DNA of 64,000 nucleotides from Nemertoderma westbladi (GCA_032718475.1 JAUCBJ010000807.1:1-64000), one strand, 5' to 3'; shown: positions 1-10,390, counted from the first letter of the stretch. The notes: generated from the letters alone by a model not told the origin. Numbers and translations: made by a program.

Positions 1-32
1 ACCAACAGGGATATAAGCTGCAGACATCGCTT

Positions 33-962
33 ATGCACAGATTTGACGGACTGAGGACGACTACATACGGGACGAGGCCACTCCTGAAGGCGTGTCGCGA
101 CAACCTACGCTACATTAAAGTGGGAAACGAGCGATCACTAGGGGTTCCTGTAGAACTCGGAGATGAGCCAAGGGGATACTGGAAGCGCTTCGTGGAGGAC
201 GTCAGAGAACTGGGATACCTGGGAGTTGACACAGAGGGACAAGCCCAGGCACCCCCCACCGCCATCCCTGACCGGGATGCGGATGGGAACCTGACGCTGA
301 TTGGGCCGAAGCATCGAAAGCGGAGGCGGAGGATCCATCAGGAGGAAGCCAGGGCGAAACAAGGAATGGCGTCGAGGCCTTACATAGCTCCGGCACTGGA
401 GACTCTAGACACCGTACTACACCTCGTATCGCCCGGAGGTTTAGTTATCGCCGTCGCGTACCCCTCAAAGGACGGCGAGAGGATCTGGAATAAAATTCCA
501 AAGGCGATGACAGACATATTATTGGACGAGAAGAACTACAAGGTAGGGTCGGCAATTCAAACCGACCTGACGGCTATAGGGGCGCCGGCGGACATCGAAC
601 CGATAGCGGACACCGCACTCCAGTTCCAGGCGATGGCATCGCCAAACACCGACGCATTGTATGCGCCGCCGAACAACGCCTTTGGGCTGGGTTCCTTTGC
701 CCGAGAGACCGGGCTGGTCAACTTCAAACCCATGTCCAGAGAGAAGTACGACCGACAGGCAGGGGCCACACGACTGACAATGGAACAGTTTAAGGCGAGG
801 CCCAGATGGCCCCCCACAACTGTATACTTTCCCATCGAGGAACCGACGACTAGACGCGGTTCAAGAACAATACATCCTACAGGAGGATTACGCAGCGGCG
901 TCAATCCCCCTCCTATTGACAGCCCACATGGTGGGCCTGGTTCCCCGAGCCTTCCGCGATAG
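33..962 (+). pseudogene. DEDD 3'-5' exonuclease-like domain, first part of a retroelement ORF
   Basis: Reads as the N-terminal part of an RNase D/WRN-like 3'-5' exonuclease, a family that removes nucleotides from nucleic-acid 3' ends with two metal ions. Seen: an Exo I-like motif GVDTEG (residues 64-69), a charged insert of about 50 residues, a core strand ending VLHLVSPGG (about 128-136), the Exo II-like motif KVGSAIQTDL (170-179) and ADTALQF (192-198). The Exo III-like tyrosine motif YILQED lies in the next frame near 875, so a frameshift falls at about 800-850 and the last 40 or so residues of this frame are probably not genuine. An ORF at 50946-51793 on the other strand carries the same KVGSAI and YILQED motifs. 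The domain call is moderately secure. Membership of a retroelement is inferred from the downstream zinc knuckles and from that homologue. The true start may lie left of the window. Confidence 0.6.
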
Positions 963-1358
963 TGGAGGCAGGATCCTCTCGGACCGAGAGGCTATCCGTA
1001 GGGTATTGTGGCCCCTTGTGGACTTCCCAAGGGATCAGAACCGGACCGAGGTCATTTATAACGCCAACTACCTGATGGATAAAGAAACCACACCGTCTCC
1101 CCGGCAAATCGACAGAATTCGCCGCCTAGGGGAGAGTAAAGTACCACGGGAGGAGACAAATCCACAGATGGGAAAGGGACCCGACAGTACCTACGAGGGA
1201 GGCTACTCCCTACAACCAGCTCCGGACGTCGAGACCCATAGCGACGACGAAGGTAGCGGCCAAATCCCGGCAGCCAAGATGGCGGCTTACGACGACTGGG
1301 ATTACCGATACGAGCCGAAAAGAGTCTGCCGAAGAGGACAGGACGACCGAGCACAGCT
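800..1358 (+). pseudogene. Continuation of the exonuclease-like ORF in a second frame (Exo III region and linker)
   Basis: After the frameshift near 800-850 the reading continues in frame 1 without a stop to 1725. It contains YILQEDYAAAS near 875, which I align with the Exo III tyrosine/aspartate helix of DEDDy exonucleases, then a Leu-rich helix and a polar linker rich in Arg, Asp and Pro. Near 1350 the more natural protein reading passes to frame 0 (see 1359-2492). The overlapping rest of frame 1 (1359-1725) is Trp- and Arg-rich and looks non-coding. The linker matches no domain I recognise. The matching stretch of the homologue near 51.2 kb changes frame at a similar place, just after YILQED, so both copies are damaged there or a short intron lies there. 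Confidence 0.5.
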
Positions 1359-2492
1359 TTGGGGAAGAGCCGTAGAAGGATCTCCCGCGGGGCGGCTTTG
1401 GTGGCGGGATATATACGGGATCAGAGGAGACCGTTTGAACAGGCGGTGGAGAGGATGGTCGCAGACGGGAGAACACGGGACTGGGTTGCGTACTCTGGAG
1501 AGACGATGGACCGAAGGAACTCACCCGCCCGTAGTACTCGGGGGCTCCTCGCCCAGGGTCGCGGGGGGCGTCGCCCAACGGAGGGACCGTTGGGGATGCT
1601 GGGGCGTCGGCCGGGGGAACTACGTCGCCCATATACAGGACGAACGAGTGCCAACGCCGAAAATGACAGCGGGCAGGAGGAACGCGATAACTTCGGGGGA
1701 GAAATGCCGCCCCTGGAACAAATAAGGAGACCGGCACAAAGGGAGACGCGGTCTGCAGTCAGGAGACAGGTGGATCGCCGGGAAGAACCTACCATCCAAG
1801 AACAGCCGTTGCAGGCGGACGGACTTACGAAGGATCAGGGCGCATCAAACGTGGTGAGGGAGAGGAAACACGTTTACTACGTGAAACGTAGACCGATACA
1901 GGACAATGCTGGGTACGAATTTCAGCTACCGGCCTGTTATACCTGTGGAGCCCTGAGTCATATCCAGGACAGGTGTACGTTCGGCCCCCCGGACAAACTT
2001 CTCGGGGATCCGTGCTCGTACTGCGGCGAACGGGGACACTTCCTGGCGGCCTGCCAGGTACTGCACCGACTGTGCGGACGGTGCGGCTTCCGGGGACACC
2101 GGAACAGTGACTGTGACCAGAGGGAGCCGAGGGGGCGCTTAGAGCGATTCGAGTGCAACGCCAACATGGGGGTGGAGACCAGGCGTCGCCTCCTCAGGCG
2201 GGGGATTGCCATGGGTTTCTTCCGCATGAAGCCGGATTTCGTGCTCGCGATATCGAGGCGCGAGGAAACCGTGCAATACACCCATATCCTGCACGTCGCC
2301 ATGACAATAGGCATGCAGAGGATACAGGACACACTAGACGAGTGGCGGCCGGGACACCCGGGACACCTCGAAGGGTTCCTGGACCACTACACCGGGACCT
2401 ACTACCTCGAACACGTGGTAAAATACCACAGGGAGGTGGAGGACCAGAAGGAGGAGGATATCAATGACCGTAAAAGACGGCGAATTAAGTAG
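1359..2492 (+). CDS. Three CCHC zinc knuckles, C-terminal part of the exonuclease-like ORF
   Basis: A 377-codon frame that starts in a basic, disordered stretch. It then has three CX2CX4HX4C zinc knuckles between about 1935 and 2115: CYTCGALSHIQDRC, CSYCGERGHFLAAC and CGRCGFRGHRNSDC. Zinc knuckles of this type bind single-stranded RNA or DNA and are typical of retroelement Gag proteins. A Leu/Arg-rich C-terminal region of about 110 residues follows and ends in a very basic KRRRIK tail just before the TAG stop. The ATG at 1359 is only the first start in frame. I read this as the 3' part of one gene whose 5' part is the exonuclease-like domain at 33-1358. Short tandem repeats follow directly, as they also do near the homologue at 51-52.6 kb. 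A standalone gag is possible, but no RT lies downstream. Confidence 0.55.
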   Translation: MGKSRRRISRGAALVAGYIRDQRRPFEQAVERMVADGRTRDWVAYSGETMDRRNSPARSTRGLLAQGRGGRRPTEGPLGMLGRRPGELRRPYTGRTSANAENDSGQEERDNFGGEMPPLEQIRRPAQRETRSAVRRQVDRREEPTIQEQPLQADGLTKDQGASNVVRERKHVYYVKRRPIQDNAGYEFQLPACYTCGALSHIQDRCTFGPPDKLLGDPCSYCGERGHFLAACQVLHRLCGRCGFRGHRNSDCDQREPRGRLERFECNANMGVETRRRLLRRGIAMGFFRMKPDFVLAISRREETVQYTHILHVAMTIGMQRIQDTLDEWRPGHPGHLEGFLDHYTGTYYLEHVVKYHREVEDQKEEDINDRKRRRIK

Positions 2493-2680
2493 GACTGCAC
2501 GTTACGAGACTTATCTGACTGCACCTTACGGGAGATTTAACTGCACGTTACGAGAGTTATTTGACTGCACCTCACGGGAGATTTAACTGCATTTTTACGA
2601 GAGTTATCTGACTGCACCTTACGGGAGATTTAACTGTATTTTACGAGAGTTATTTGACTGCACCTTACGAGAGAACCGAG
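2493..2680. repeat. Tandem repeat of about 46 bp after the zinc-knuckle ORF
   Basis: About four imperfect units alternate the phrases GACTGCACCTTACGGGAG and GCACGTTACGAGAGTTAT. The array starts within a few bases of the ORF stop, so it is probably part of the element's 3' noncoding region. Confidence 0.8.
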
Positions 2681-3254
2681 ACTATACGTCACGCTGTACA
2701 TATTTACAAGCCACACCTTGCAATGCCCGATGCAATACTTGCATTTTTTTGTTCCATTTGATCCATGTAGGTACGCACCACCGAATGATTACAATGTTTA
2801 TGGAGTAAACCGTCTATAAGTATCCACCACTGGCTGTCTCGGGGAGCTCACGGGGGAGGGGGGGGGGGGGTGTGCGAGTGTGTATGCGTTATTACGGGTG
2901 GATAGTTCAACACAGTTTACAGAGCGGTGTGATTTGGTTAACCTAGTATTTAGAGTGTATGTGTGTACGTACGTGTGTATGAAAGTTACGTATAACAGTC
3001 ACACAGCAGTGGGTGAAGCAGAAGATGCCACCCACGAGTGGGGTTCGTCGCTGTGGACGCTCCCATTCACAACTTACGGTACCGAACAAGTAGGTACCAC
3101 CAATGGGGCCCACCTACCTTATCACAGGTACGTGCGCACATTGGGGGTGGCCCGATACGGACGGCCACAACAATTTGAGGTTGTTTGGAATGAGATAGCA
3201 CCGTGTGCAGTGATTGCGACAGGAATGAGAATGTAAGTTGGAAGTTAACGAATG

Positions 3255-3420
3255 ACACAGAGTAGCTGGTTGGAGCGCAGCTGGGCGGATGGGTAGCACC
3301 CTGGGTTGGCCAGGATGCAGGGGGTCGATCCCACATTTGGGGGCTCGCCGTGCCATAGAGCCGGACCTGGAGAAAGTAACCGATAGCGCGTTCGGAGAGA
3401 TTATAAATATTTAAATGGGT
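3255..3420 (+). repeat. Possible tRNA-derived SINE head
   Basis: An A-box-like stretch (GTAGCTGGTTGGAGCGC near 3261) and a B-box-like stretch (GGGGTCGATCCCA near 3330) occur in the right order. Their spacing of about 70 bp is longer than in a functional tRNA. No poly-A tail or target-site duplication was found, so this is weak. Confidence 0.35.
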
Positions 3421-3692
3421 GCCCAAAGGATCGTAAAAAACGTCAGAGAGCGTAGCGATGTGGTGTCCATGGGTGTGCCCATCACCAATAAGTGGTGCAG
3501 GGGTCACCCAGAGTACATACGAGTGAATGAGTGTGTGTGTGCGTGGCACAACGAACAAAATGTGTTTTTTTTTTTAATTAATTTATTTACATTATTTCGT
3601 ATCATGAATCCTTTATGGTGTGATACCATTGCCTACATCCGAGAGTGGATGGCACTGAACAGCGCGTTACGGGGCTTAAACCGTTTCACGAT

Positions 3693-3716
3693 ATCAACAC
3701 CCAGATGGGTGTTGAT
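3693..3716. other. Short perfect palindrome (hairpin)
   Basis: ATCAACACCC and its exact inverse complement are separated by AGAT. Confidence 0.7.
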
Positions 3717-3953
3717 GTCAATCGTCTGTAGGGTCAGCGGAAACTCGTCTAGTGTGCTGACTCACGGCGAATTGGTAAAGGGACTATCAACTCCCGTTTT
3801 TTAAAACCATACTCCGGGTCAACAGTACCCACCATTATTTTTTTATCCTTTTTCTACCACAATTTTTTTTTACCGACAACCGATGGATTGTTTAGGAGTC
3901 GCCTACCTTTCCTGACGTTAACAGGGCGTCTACTGGCTCGTGCCTTTAGATAT

Positions 3954-3978
3954 GGGAGTGTAAATCATTTACACTCCC
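3954..3978. other. Short perfect palindrome (hairpin)
   Basis: An 11-bp stem, GGGAGTGTAAA, with a 3-base loop. A further GGGGGAGTGT follows directly. Confidence 0.75.
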
Positions 3979-4520
3979 AAGGGGGAGTGTGTCCGACAAC
4001 CGGAACCTTACCCTTCCCAAATCCACACATTATATTATACGAGTACCACGGGTTTCCCACCCAAGCCTAATGTTTGTACTGTAGGGGTAATTACTGTAGC
4101 GTTTGTACTGTAGGTGTAGGTAGGACTACGGAACTGACTAGTTACAGGGCACACGGGGGGGGGGGGGGGACTGGGCTGCAGTGATTTCCAGGAATATTAG
4201 TATTAGGTTACTACGTACGCCTTCCACCAAGTCAACTCTCAAGGTATCAATACAGACATGGGGCTAGGTGGATTACAAACGAGGTATACAAAGAGCACGT
4301 GATCGGGAACAGGTTGGCCGCCAGGCCACACCTGTAGCAAGACAGAGGTAGCAGGGAGATGGGATATTAGCCTTGCCAGAGATAGGAATGTACAATTAGG
4401 CGGTCAATATGTACTACATTATGTAGTACGTATTTATTGTTATATTGGGGGGGTTTCAGTAGGTTTTAGTTTTAGGTAGTAGGATTATGTACTTAATTAG
4501 GGTTTTTGCTACGTACGGGT

Positions 4521-4551
4521 GCCAGGCTGGGGTCTTAAACCCCAGTCTGGC
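4521..4551. other. GC-rich hairpin
   Basis: GCCAGGCTGGGG pairs with CCCCAGTCTGGC across a 7-base AT-rich loop, with one G-T pair. It could be an RNA structure at the end of a transcript, but there is no direct evidence. Confidence 0.65.
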
Positions 4552-5429
4552 TCATTACTAGGGAATATTCATCCGCGCTACCGGGGTACATTAGACACAG
4601 ATTAGCAATATTGGTTCAGTTGGTTTGGTGACAAGAGTGGAAGGTGATATCGTTGTTTTATGGCACAGTTCTTTAGTAGTACAGATTCCTTATTCATTTT
4701 ACGTATTCACTTATATTATTTTATCTTTTGTAAATGCATCTGATTTATTGTTTGTTATCTGTTTATATTCTGTCTATATTCTGTATTACTATGGTGCTGT
4801 GTAGGGATCGGCCTGCACAGACACCACACTGGAGCGTTTAGTTATCAGTTTCCTTTCCACCGGACGGGCGGGTTACCTGATTTGGGCGGTTCAGTGGGGA
4901 ACTCATCATTACGTGATATTTACGCCACTACACCAACCCACCTATTAGTAGCAAATCATGGGATAAAATCGAGGATAAACTGAAAGTTTGAGCTCTTCAT
5001 CTTATAATATGCGAACTAAATAATAAAGAGGAAATAAAGTTGATATATTGTCAGCCGTCGGCTTCTGGCTATCAAATACAACTTACCTTCAGAATCAATA
5101 GCGGAGGCTTCTAACGATCGCCCAAATACGGCTGTCATTGTCACAAAGATTAGAAGCAGAATGAAGATCATTTTGTTCATTTTGGTAAAGAATAATAAAT
5201 TAACTTTACTTAGTTTCCTTGAAATTATCTATTTCTTATTACTGTTACTACTGTACTACCCGTAATTTAGTGTAATTTTCTGAGATGAATTTTTTTTTTA
5301 CAAATCTTTATCATAATGCTTGAAATTTGAAACACAACTAGTTCCACTCACCGTCGTTCACCCCATGAAGCCGGGATTTTCGATTTTGAAGTTAAATTTT
5401 TTGAATACGCATTTACAAAAGTGTCTTTT

Positions 5430-5895
5430 ACAAAATCGCACCCTCCGAACCATTGCTATTCTTCACATTAGTTGTAATTTTTGTCATATCATCAGAAAGC
5501 TTGCGTTGCAAGGATTCCAAATATGTAACAATATCTGAATTTCGTTGAGAAACAGCTGGGGAATAGGCGTTCAAAGATTGCAAGAATTATCGTTCGCTGC
5601 AGGCCATTTATTCTACTGTATAATAATAAAACAACGGTATGCCTATTCAGTCTATTCTATTATTGCGTAGCTACACATAGATAAAAATAATGTTCCAGAA
5701 CATTGTGTATTTATTAAATAGAATAAATGGCCTTCAGCGAACAATACTTACAATCTTTGAGCGCCTTTATCTCAGCTGTTTCTAAACGAAGTTCAAACAT
5801 TGTTAGATATTAGGAATTCTTGCAATGCAAGCTTTCTAATGATATGAAAATTTACGACTAATGTGAAGAATAGCCCCGATTCGGAAGCGCTTGCT
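5430..5895. repeat. Diverged hairpin nested in the foldback arm
   Basis: The two halves around about 5665 are imperfect inverse complements. They share AAGCTTGC, GAAACAGCTG, the TTCAAAGATTG motif, CGTTCGCTG and GGCCATTTATTCTA. The mirrored copy sits at about 20505-20960. It looks like a MITE or a terminal hairpin inside the larger foldback. Confidence 0.7.
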
Positions 5896-5918
5896 ATAAA
5901 AATCCCCCTCCCCTTCCT

Positions 5919-5940
5919 GGGGGGGGGGGGGGGGGGGGGG
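5919..5940. repeat. Poly-G tract, 22 bp
   Basis: An uninterrupted run of 22 G. The mirrored tract in the right arm (20458-20482) is a run of 25 C, so the length has changed since the arms separated. Confidence 0.95.
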
Positions 5941-6049
5941 TTATACTACGTTCATGGTGTATATAACTACAGTAGGCCTAGATGAAAAGTAAACTCACTA
6001 AAAACGCACGGTACACAGAGTTTCAGGTGAATTGCGACACCCCAAATTA

Positions 6050-6620
6050 GGCCCCCCTCACACACACGGAGCAACTTGTTTTGAAACTTGTTGCTGGACG
6101 CCTCGCACACAGAAACAAGTTGCTGTAACATGTTTCCGCATCTTGTTTCCGAAACTTGTTTCAGCAACTTGTTGCTGGACCCCCACACACACAGAAAATT
6201 GTTGCGCAAGAAAATAACAATTATTTCTAAATAAATAGCTAACATGTCCAGGCATTTCTATATAATATCATATCACTCAAATTATCGAATATTAGCTCTA
6301 ATATAAAAATTTGGATGTAATAAAAGTTTAAAAAAAAAATTGCTGGGAATATAACTTCCAGCATCTTGTTGCTGGACCCCCTCACACACAGAAACAAGTT
6401 TCGGAAACAAGTTGCAGCAACTTGTTGCTGGACTCCTCACACACAGAAACAAGTTTTGGAAACAAGTTGCAGCAACTTGTTGCTGGACTCCCTCACACAC
6501 AGAAAGAAGTTTCGGAAACAAGTTGCAGCAACATGTTTCTGTGTGTGAGGGGGTCCAGCAACAAGTTTCTGAAACAAGTTGCAGAAAAAGTTTCTCCGTG
6601 TGAGGTGGGCATAAAATTGG
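6050..6620. repeat. Tandem/inverted repeat cluster with TTGTTGCTGGAC units
   Basis: Units of about 56 bp combine TTGTTGCTGGAC, CTCACACACAGAAACAAG and a small palindrome AACAAGTTGCAGCAACTTGTT. Units occur in both orientations. The cluster is split by an AT-rich block at 6205-6350. The mirrored cluster is at 19895-20370. Confidence 0.85.
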
Positions 6621-7300
6621 ATGAGAGTTTGTATTGAGTGTACTACAATATCAGTATACAGTAGGGCCATGTCAGAACCCCATATGTACCGCGTTACAGC
6701 CATGTCGAAGTGCTACAGTAGTATAGAGCCAGGTCACAAACCGGAGCAGAGAGCCCAGGCAGAGGCCGCCTAGAACCAGAGCAATATCAATATAGAAGCC
6801 GTCCAGAACCAGAGCAATATCAGGGCTTAGGACGACTACTAGAACCAGAACAGTACCAGAGCGGAGTCAAGTGTGATCCATATAGCCAATGCAAGGGTGG
6901 ATCCTGGTCAAAGCTAGAGAATTTCCAGGGCTAGACCATGACCTACTATAACTACTATTATGACCTACTATTATAGAAGGTAGTGGCTAGACCAAAACCA
7001 GTTAGTGCCCGATATGACATCGTATGAACCCGAGTATTGCGCTATTCTGGACAAAACAACAGCAGTGCAACAGCGGAGGGAGTCCAGGTCAAAAACAGTC
7101 ACAAATATCATCAATCATGACTAGATCCAGCAAGAGAGCAGTAGTAGTGCACCGAAAAGTCCAGTGAATATGAGTAATGAGCTCTGTGGCTGTCGGAGCC
7201 ATGCCAGAAGCAGAAATGAGCAAGGTCAACACAACAGCAGTACCAGACAAGACCCCTGTTGGTCATGCCTGGCCAAGCCGGCAGATTTTAGAAGGTTACT

Positions 7301-7310
7301 TTCTAACATA
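7301..7310. other. Target-site duplication, left copy
   Basis: TTCTAACATA at 7301-7310 is repeated exactly at 8788-8797 and flanks the LINE insertion. The right arm of the foldback has a single, uninterrupted and slightly changed version of this site near 19172. Confidence 0.85.
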
Positions 7311-8787
7311 GTAGACCATAGTAGACATGTACCGTACAACAAGAGTCCCACAAGAAATGAAAACAAATAAGTTGGTGCCAGTTCCCAAGAAGGGCAACCT
7401 AACACTCTATGGTTCTTTTCGGGGAATCTCATTGATCTCGATTGCTGCAAAGCTATACAATACGATTCTATTAAATCGCATCAGGGATCCCATTGAGAGA
7501 CTGCTCCGTGGAAATCAGAATGGGTTCCGTAAAGGTCGTGGGACCATGGAGCCCATTTTGGCACTTAGAAGGATAATTGAAGAATTATCAAAAAAGAAAG
7601 ACAGGCATCTGGCTGTTATCTTTGTTGACTTTTTCAAGGCCTTTGATTCAGTCTCTCGCTCACGTATGTTCAGCATACTTTCATTATATGGGATTCCTGA
7701 TGAAATTATTGCAGCAATCAGATCAGTATACGATGGTTCGACAACATTTGTGTCTACTGTTGACGGTGACACAGAACCATTTGAAGTGTTATGGGGCGTC
7801 CTCCAAGGAGACACACTTGCACCATTCTTGTTCATTATCATTATTGTGGTTGACTATGTTCTACGCATGTCCTTAGATCATCATAATGATGATGGGGTGA
7901 TGATAACTCCACCTACTGGCTCCAGAAGTCGAGGAAATCCTGCCAAGTACCTAACTGATCTAGACTTTGCTGATGACTTAGGAGTACTCTCAGAATCATT
8001 AGAGGGAGCCCAACGGCTCCTCAGCTCATTAGAACATGCTGCTTCTAGTGTTGGTCTTTTTATTAACTCCAGAAAGACCAAAATTCTGACAGTTAACTTT
8101 GAAAGTCCTCAACAAGTCTCTGATCGGATGAGCATAAGCTCAAAGGATGGTATGCTTGAGCATGTGGACGACTTCTGTTACCTAGGATCATGGATCCGGA
8201 CGTCAGGTGAGGACCTTCGAATACGTAAGGGAAAGGCATGGGCAGCCTTGAATAGGCTTTCCAGGATTTGGAAGTCACCGAGAATTAATCGGAAACTTAA
8301 GGTCCGATTATTTAGAGCAGCAGTAGTTCCAGTACTCCTCTACGGGAGTCCATGCTGGGCTCTAACTGCTGAGGACACCAAATCTCTGGATGGCACATTC
8401 ACAAGAATGCTACGCCGGGTTCATTGTGTCAAGTACAATGCACACATCTCCAACCAGACACTATATAACATTGGAGGTGTCTCATTGGTTCCCCCAAGCT
8501 TGACACTAAAACAAAATCGCCTCCGCTTTGCAGGACATTGCTTTCGCCGTGAGGACCAGCCAGTGCATAATCTTGTACTTTGGCAGCCTCATGGAGTGAA
8601 TAAGCATGGTGGACAGCCCATGACTTTCTTGAGACGCATCTTAAAGGACACTGGCCTTAAAGATGCGGATGATCTAGCAAATGTCATGGGTGATAGGGAG
8701 TTGTGGCGGTGCAATTTTGTTGACAAGCCGGCACAGCATTCTTAAAAATGCAGCGGCAATGCAGCATGCCGATCCTAGTAGTAGTAG
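7311..8787 (+). mobile_element. 5'-truncated non-LTR retrotransposon (LINE) inserted in the foldback arm
   Basis: A 1477-bp insertion flanked by an exact 10-bp duplication (TTCTAACATA) and ending in a short TAG microsatellite (AGTAGTAGTAG), as expected for target-primed reverse transcription. It holds only the RT and the C-terminal part of the LINE ORF; the 5' half with the endonuclease is missing. The empty site can be read in the right arm. A second, much shorter copy of the same 3' end lies at 21143-21273. Confidence 0.9.
7327..8745 (+). CDS. LINE reverse transcriptase, C-terminal two thirds
   Basis: A 472-codon frame with the finger/palm blocks of a non-LTR reverse transcriptase: GFRKGRG (67-73), FVDFFKAFD with the first catalytic Asp (99-107), LQGDTLAPFLF (159-169) and the catalytic FADD (214-217). 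Then come a YLGSWI block and a C-terminal region resembling YGSPCWALT...LDGTFTRMLRRV...RLRFAGHC, which I know from a LINE group common in aquatic invertebrate genomes. It copies RNA into DNA at a nicked target. It stops with TAA inside the element. There is no endonuclease and the true N-terminus is lost by 5' truncation, so the ATG at 7327 is only the first one available. The frame has no internal stops, which suggests a recent insertion. Confidence 0.9.
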   Translation: MYRTTRVPQEMKTNKLVPVPKKGNLTLYGSFRGISLISIAAKLYNTILLNRIRDPIERLLRGNQNGFRKGRGTMEPILALRRIIEELSKKKDRHLAVIFVDFFKAFDSVSRSRMFSILSLYGIPDEIIAAIRSVYDGSTTFVSTVDGDTEPFEVLWGVLQGDTLAPFLFIIIIVVDYVLRMSLDHHNDDGVMITPPTGSRSRGNPAKYLTDLDFADDLGVLSESLEGAQRLLSSLEHAASSVGLFINSRKTKILTVNFESPQQVSDRMSISSKDGMLEHVDDFCYLGSWIRTSGEDLRIRKGKAWAALNRLSRIWKSPRINRKLKVRLFRAAVVPVLLYGSPCWALTAEDTKSLDGTFTRMLRRVHCVKYNAHISNQTLYNIGGVSLVPPSLTLKQNRLRFAGHCFRREDQPVHNLVLWQPHGVNKHGGQPMTFLRRILKDTGLKDADDLANVMGDRELWRCNFVDKPAQHS

Positions 8788-8797
8788 TTCTAACATA
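8788..8797. other. Target-site duplication, right copy
   Basis: Exact repeat of TTCTAACATA found at 7301-7310, directly after the TAG-repeat tail of the LINE. Confidence 0.85.
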
Positions 8798-9289
8798 AGT
8801 TTAGAAAGTAAATTGACTAGATACTGTGAAAAAAGCTACAATAATTCCTCCCAATTATATACTTTCGTCCAAGTACAATCAATTGCTTACTCAATTACTA
8901 GACAGATAATCTGCTGGTGGCTGGCGTGAGCGCGCAACATAAATGCTTCTGTTTGCTTCATAGATGAGGCATGGATGATAAGTCAAAGCATAGCGCCGCA
9001 CTAATATAGGCCTACTGTATATACTGTATATAACATTATGTACTAAACTTCAAACATAGTGCCGCACTAATGTTGGCATACACAGCATCAACATATCATG
9101 TCATGGAACGACATGGTGTGGCATGCATTGCATATCACTGTACAGTATATAATCCTATAAAACATAATGACACAGAATAGCATAAAATAAAATAAATTCA
9201 CTTTTTACTCTTCGTTCCATAAAGTAAGCAAAGGGAGAACTGAGTAGGACTAATAGCTGAACTAATGATTGTGGCTACTCTCTATGACG

Positions 9290-9445
9290 CGGTGCGGATG
9301 AGAAGGGATGGGAAGAGAGCGGGGATGGGAGGATGAGGGGATGGAAGGAGGCGGGGATGGGAGGAGGCGGAGATGGGAGGAGGTGGGGATGAGAGGAGGC
9401 GGGGATGGGAGGAGGCGGGGATGAGCGGAGGCGGGGATGAGGGTC
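9290..9445. repeat. G-rich minisatellite in the left foldback arm
   Basis: Repeats of about 15 bp of the type GGGGATGGGAGGAGGC. The inverse complement is at about 18500-18675, with small differences in unit count and sequence. Confidence 0.9.
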
Positions 9446-9836
9446 GATCGTAAATTACGTTATAACACTAGGATGCGCGACCATCTGTCAATGACGTAAC
9501 CAAATATGTGCGCACTAGCTAATGTGGGATAGAGTTTTTAGTAGAAGCGATATGAAATTGTACTTCTACTAGTTTTGTTAACTGTGTCATTGTGGAACCT
9601 CATAGCATTGCAAAATGTCTTCTGCAGAATAGCATAGCACACTTGCTACTGCATGTTATGACACATGTTATAATAGAATGTAACTATTTATACATACTAG
9701 AGACGGTCCCATGAAGCAAGTCGAGGATACAGTACGAGTCAAGTGAAAGCTTTTTGTTCTGTCTGATAAATTAGTGAGAGGGTAGTCCCGGTGTGTACGA
9801 TTTATATTCTAGACAACTTCAAACTATAATTATTAC

Positions 9837-10390
9837 AGTATGCTGTTGTTCTTGTTGCTGTTGTATGTTGTTCTAATGAATTATAAAAGCTGTTGTGATT
9901 ATAGAAGATAGATAGCAGTTAGTGAAATGATTATTTTGTTCTATCGGATAGAGCAGTCAGAGAGGAGTCGAGGTGTCAATTGATTAATAATAATAACAGC
10001 AGTTGTCATGAATTCAATACAATCGCGCACAAGAAGTGCTAATACAAATTCGTTATTATTTTTGTAATAAATTATAAAACAAGTTCAGAAGTTTCAATGT
10101 AAACCGCTTTTACAATTTACACTGTTCAATGTAAACCACGATATTAATTAAATACAACAATTACATTATTATTACAGCAGAGTACAATCAGTATTAGTTC
10201 CCGTTGTTCCGAGTTCCGAGTTTTAGTATTAATTATATTAAATTTAATTATATTGTTATTGCTAAACTGTATAACTAAACTGTTTACCGTGGACCGGCGA
10301 CATACTTTTTATTTGATTTACCGGTACTACAAATTAATTTATATCTGGCACCCTTTGGGCCGATCTGGATTAGTATCTACTACTTTAAGA
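9837..10390. other. Left spacer of the foldback / 5' region of the LINE
   Basis: AT-rich, with no protein gene. It probably includes the 5' UTR of the LINE whose ORF1 starts at 10391. The exact 5' end of the LINE cannot be set because no target-site duplication was found. Confidence 0.5.

Larger units (their letters stand above)
2681..5252. other. Noncoding 3' region of the left-edge element, with hairpins and G tracts
   Basis: No convincing protein gene. The stretch holds G tracts (13 at 2858-2870, 15 at 4155-4169), a possible SINE head (3255-3420) and three near-perfect short palindromes at 3693-3716, 3954-3978 and 4521-4551. If the left-edge ORF belongs to an LTR element, its 3' LTR should lie here, but no second copy exists in the window to mark its ends. 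Confidence 0.5.
5253..9836 (+). repeat. Left arm of a giant inverted repeat (foldback)
   Basis: This arm is the inverse complement of 18094-21142 at roughly 90-95% identity wherever I compared it. Shared landmarks in mirrored order are the AT-rich outer end, a 22-25 bp G/C tract, the array of TTGTTGCTGGAC repeats, the AGAG/CCAGAACC block, the G-rich minisatellite and the inner end TCTAGACAACTTCAAACT. The arm is 4.58 kb, but 1487 bp of that is a LINE with its target duplication (7311-8797) absent from the other arm. The original arms were therefore about 3.05-3.1 kb each. No transposase is visible in either arm. It may be a long-TIR DNA transposon or an inverted segmental duplication. Confidence 0.9.

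Noticed and set aside
1052-1795. Minus-strand ORFs opposite the zinc-knuckle gene
   Set aside because: GC-rich shadow frames without domains. The plus strand has the conserved motifs.
2880-4070. ORFs of 60-163 codons in the left noncoding region
   Set aside because: No domains, no conservation between copies, and rich in Thr/His/Cys typical of chance frames.
5967-6703. Small Cys/Val-rich ORFs such as those with CVCEGVQQQV
   Set aside because: Translations of the TTGTTGCTGGAC repeat cluster; mirrored nonsense ORFs occur in the other arm.
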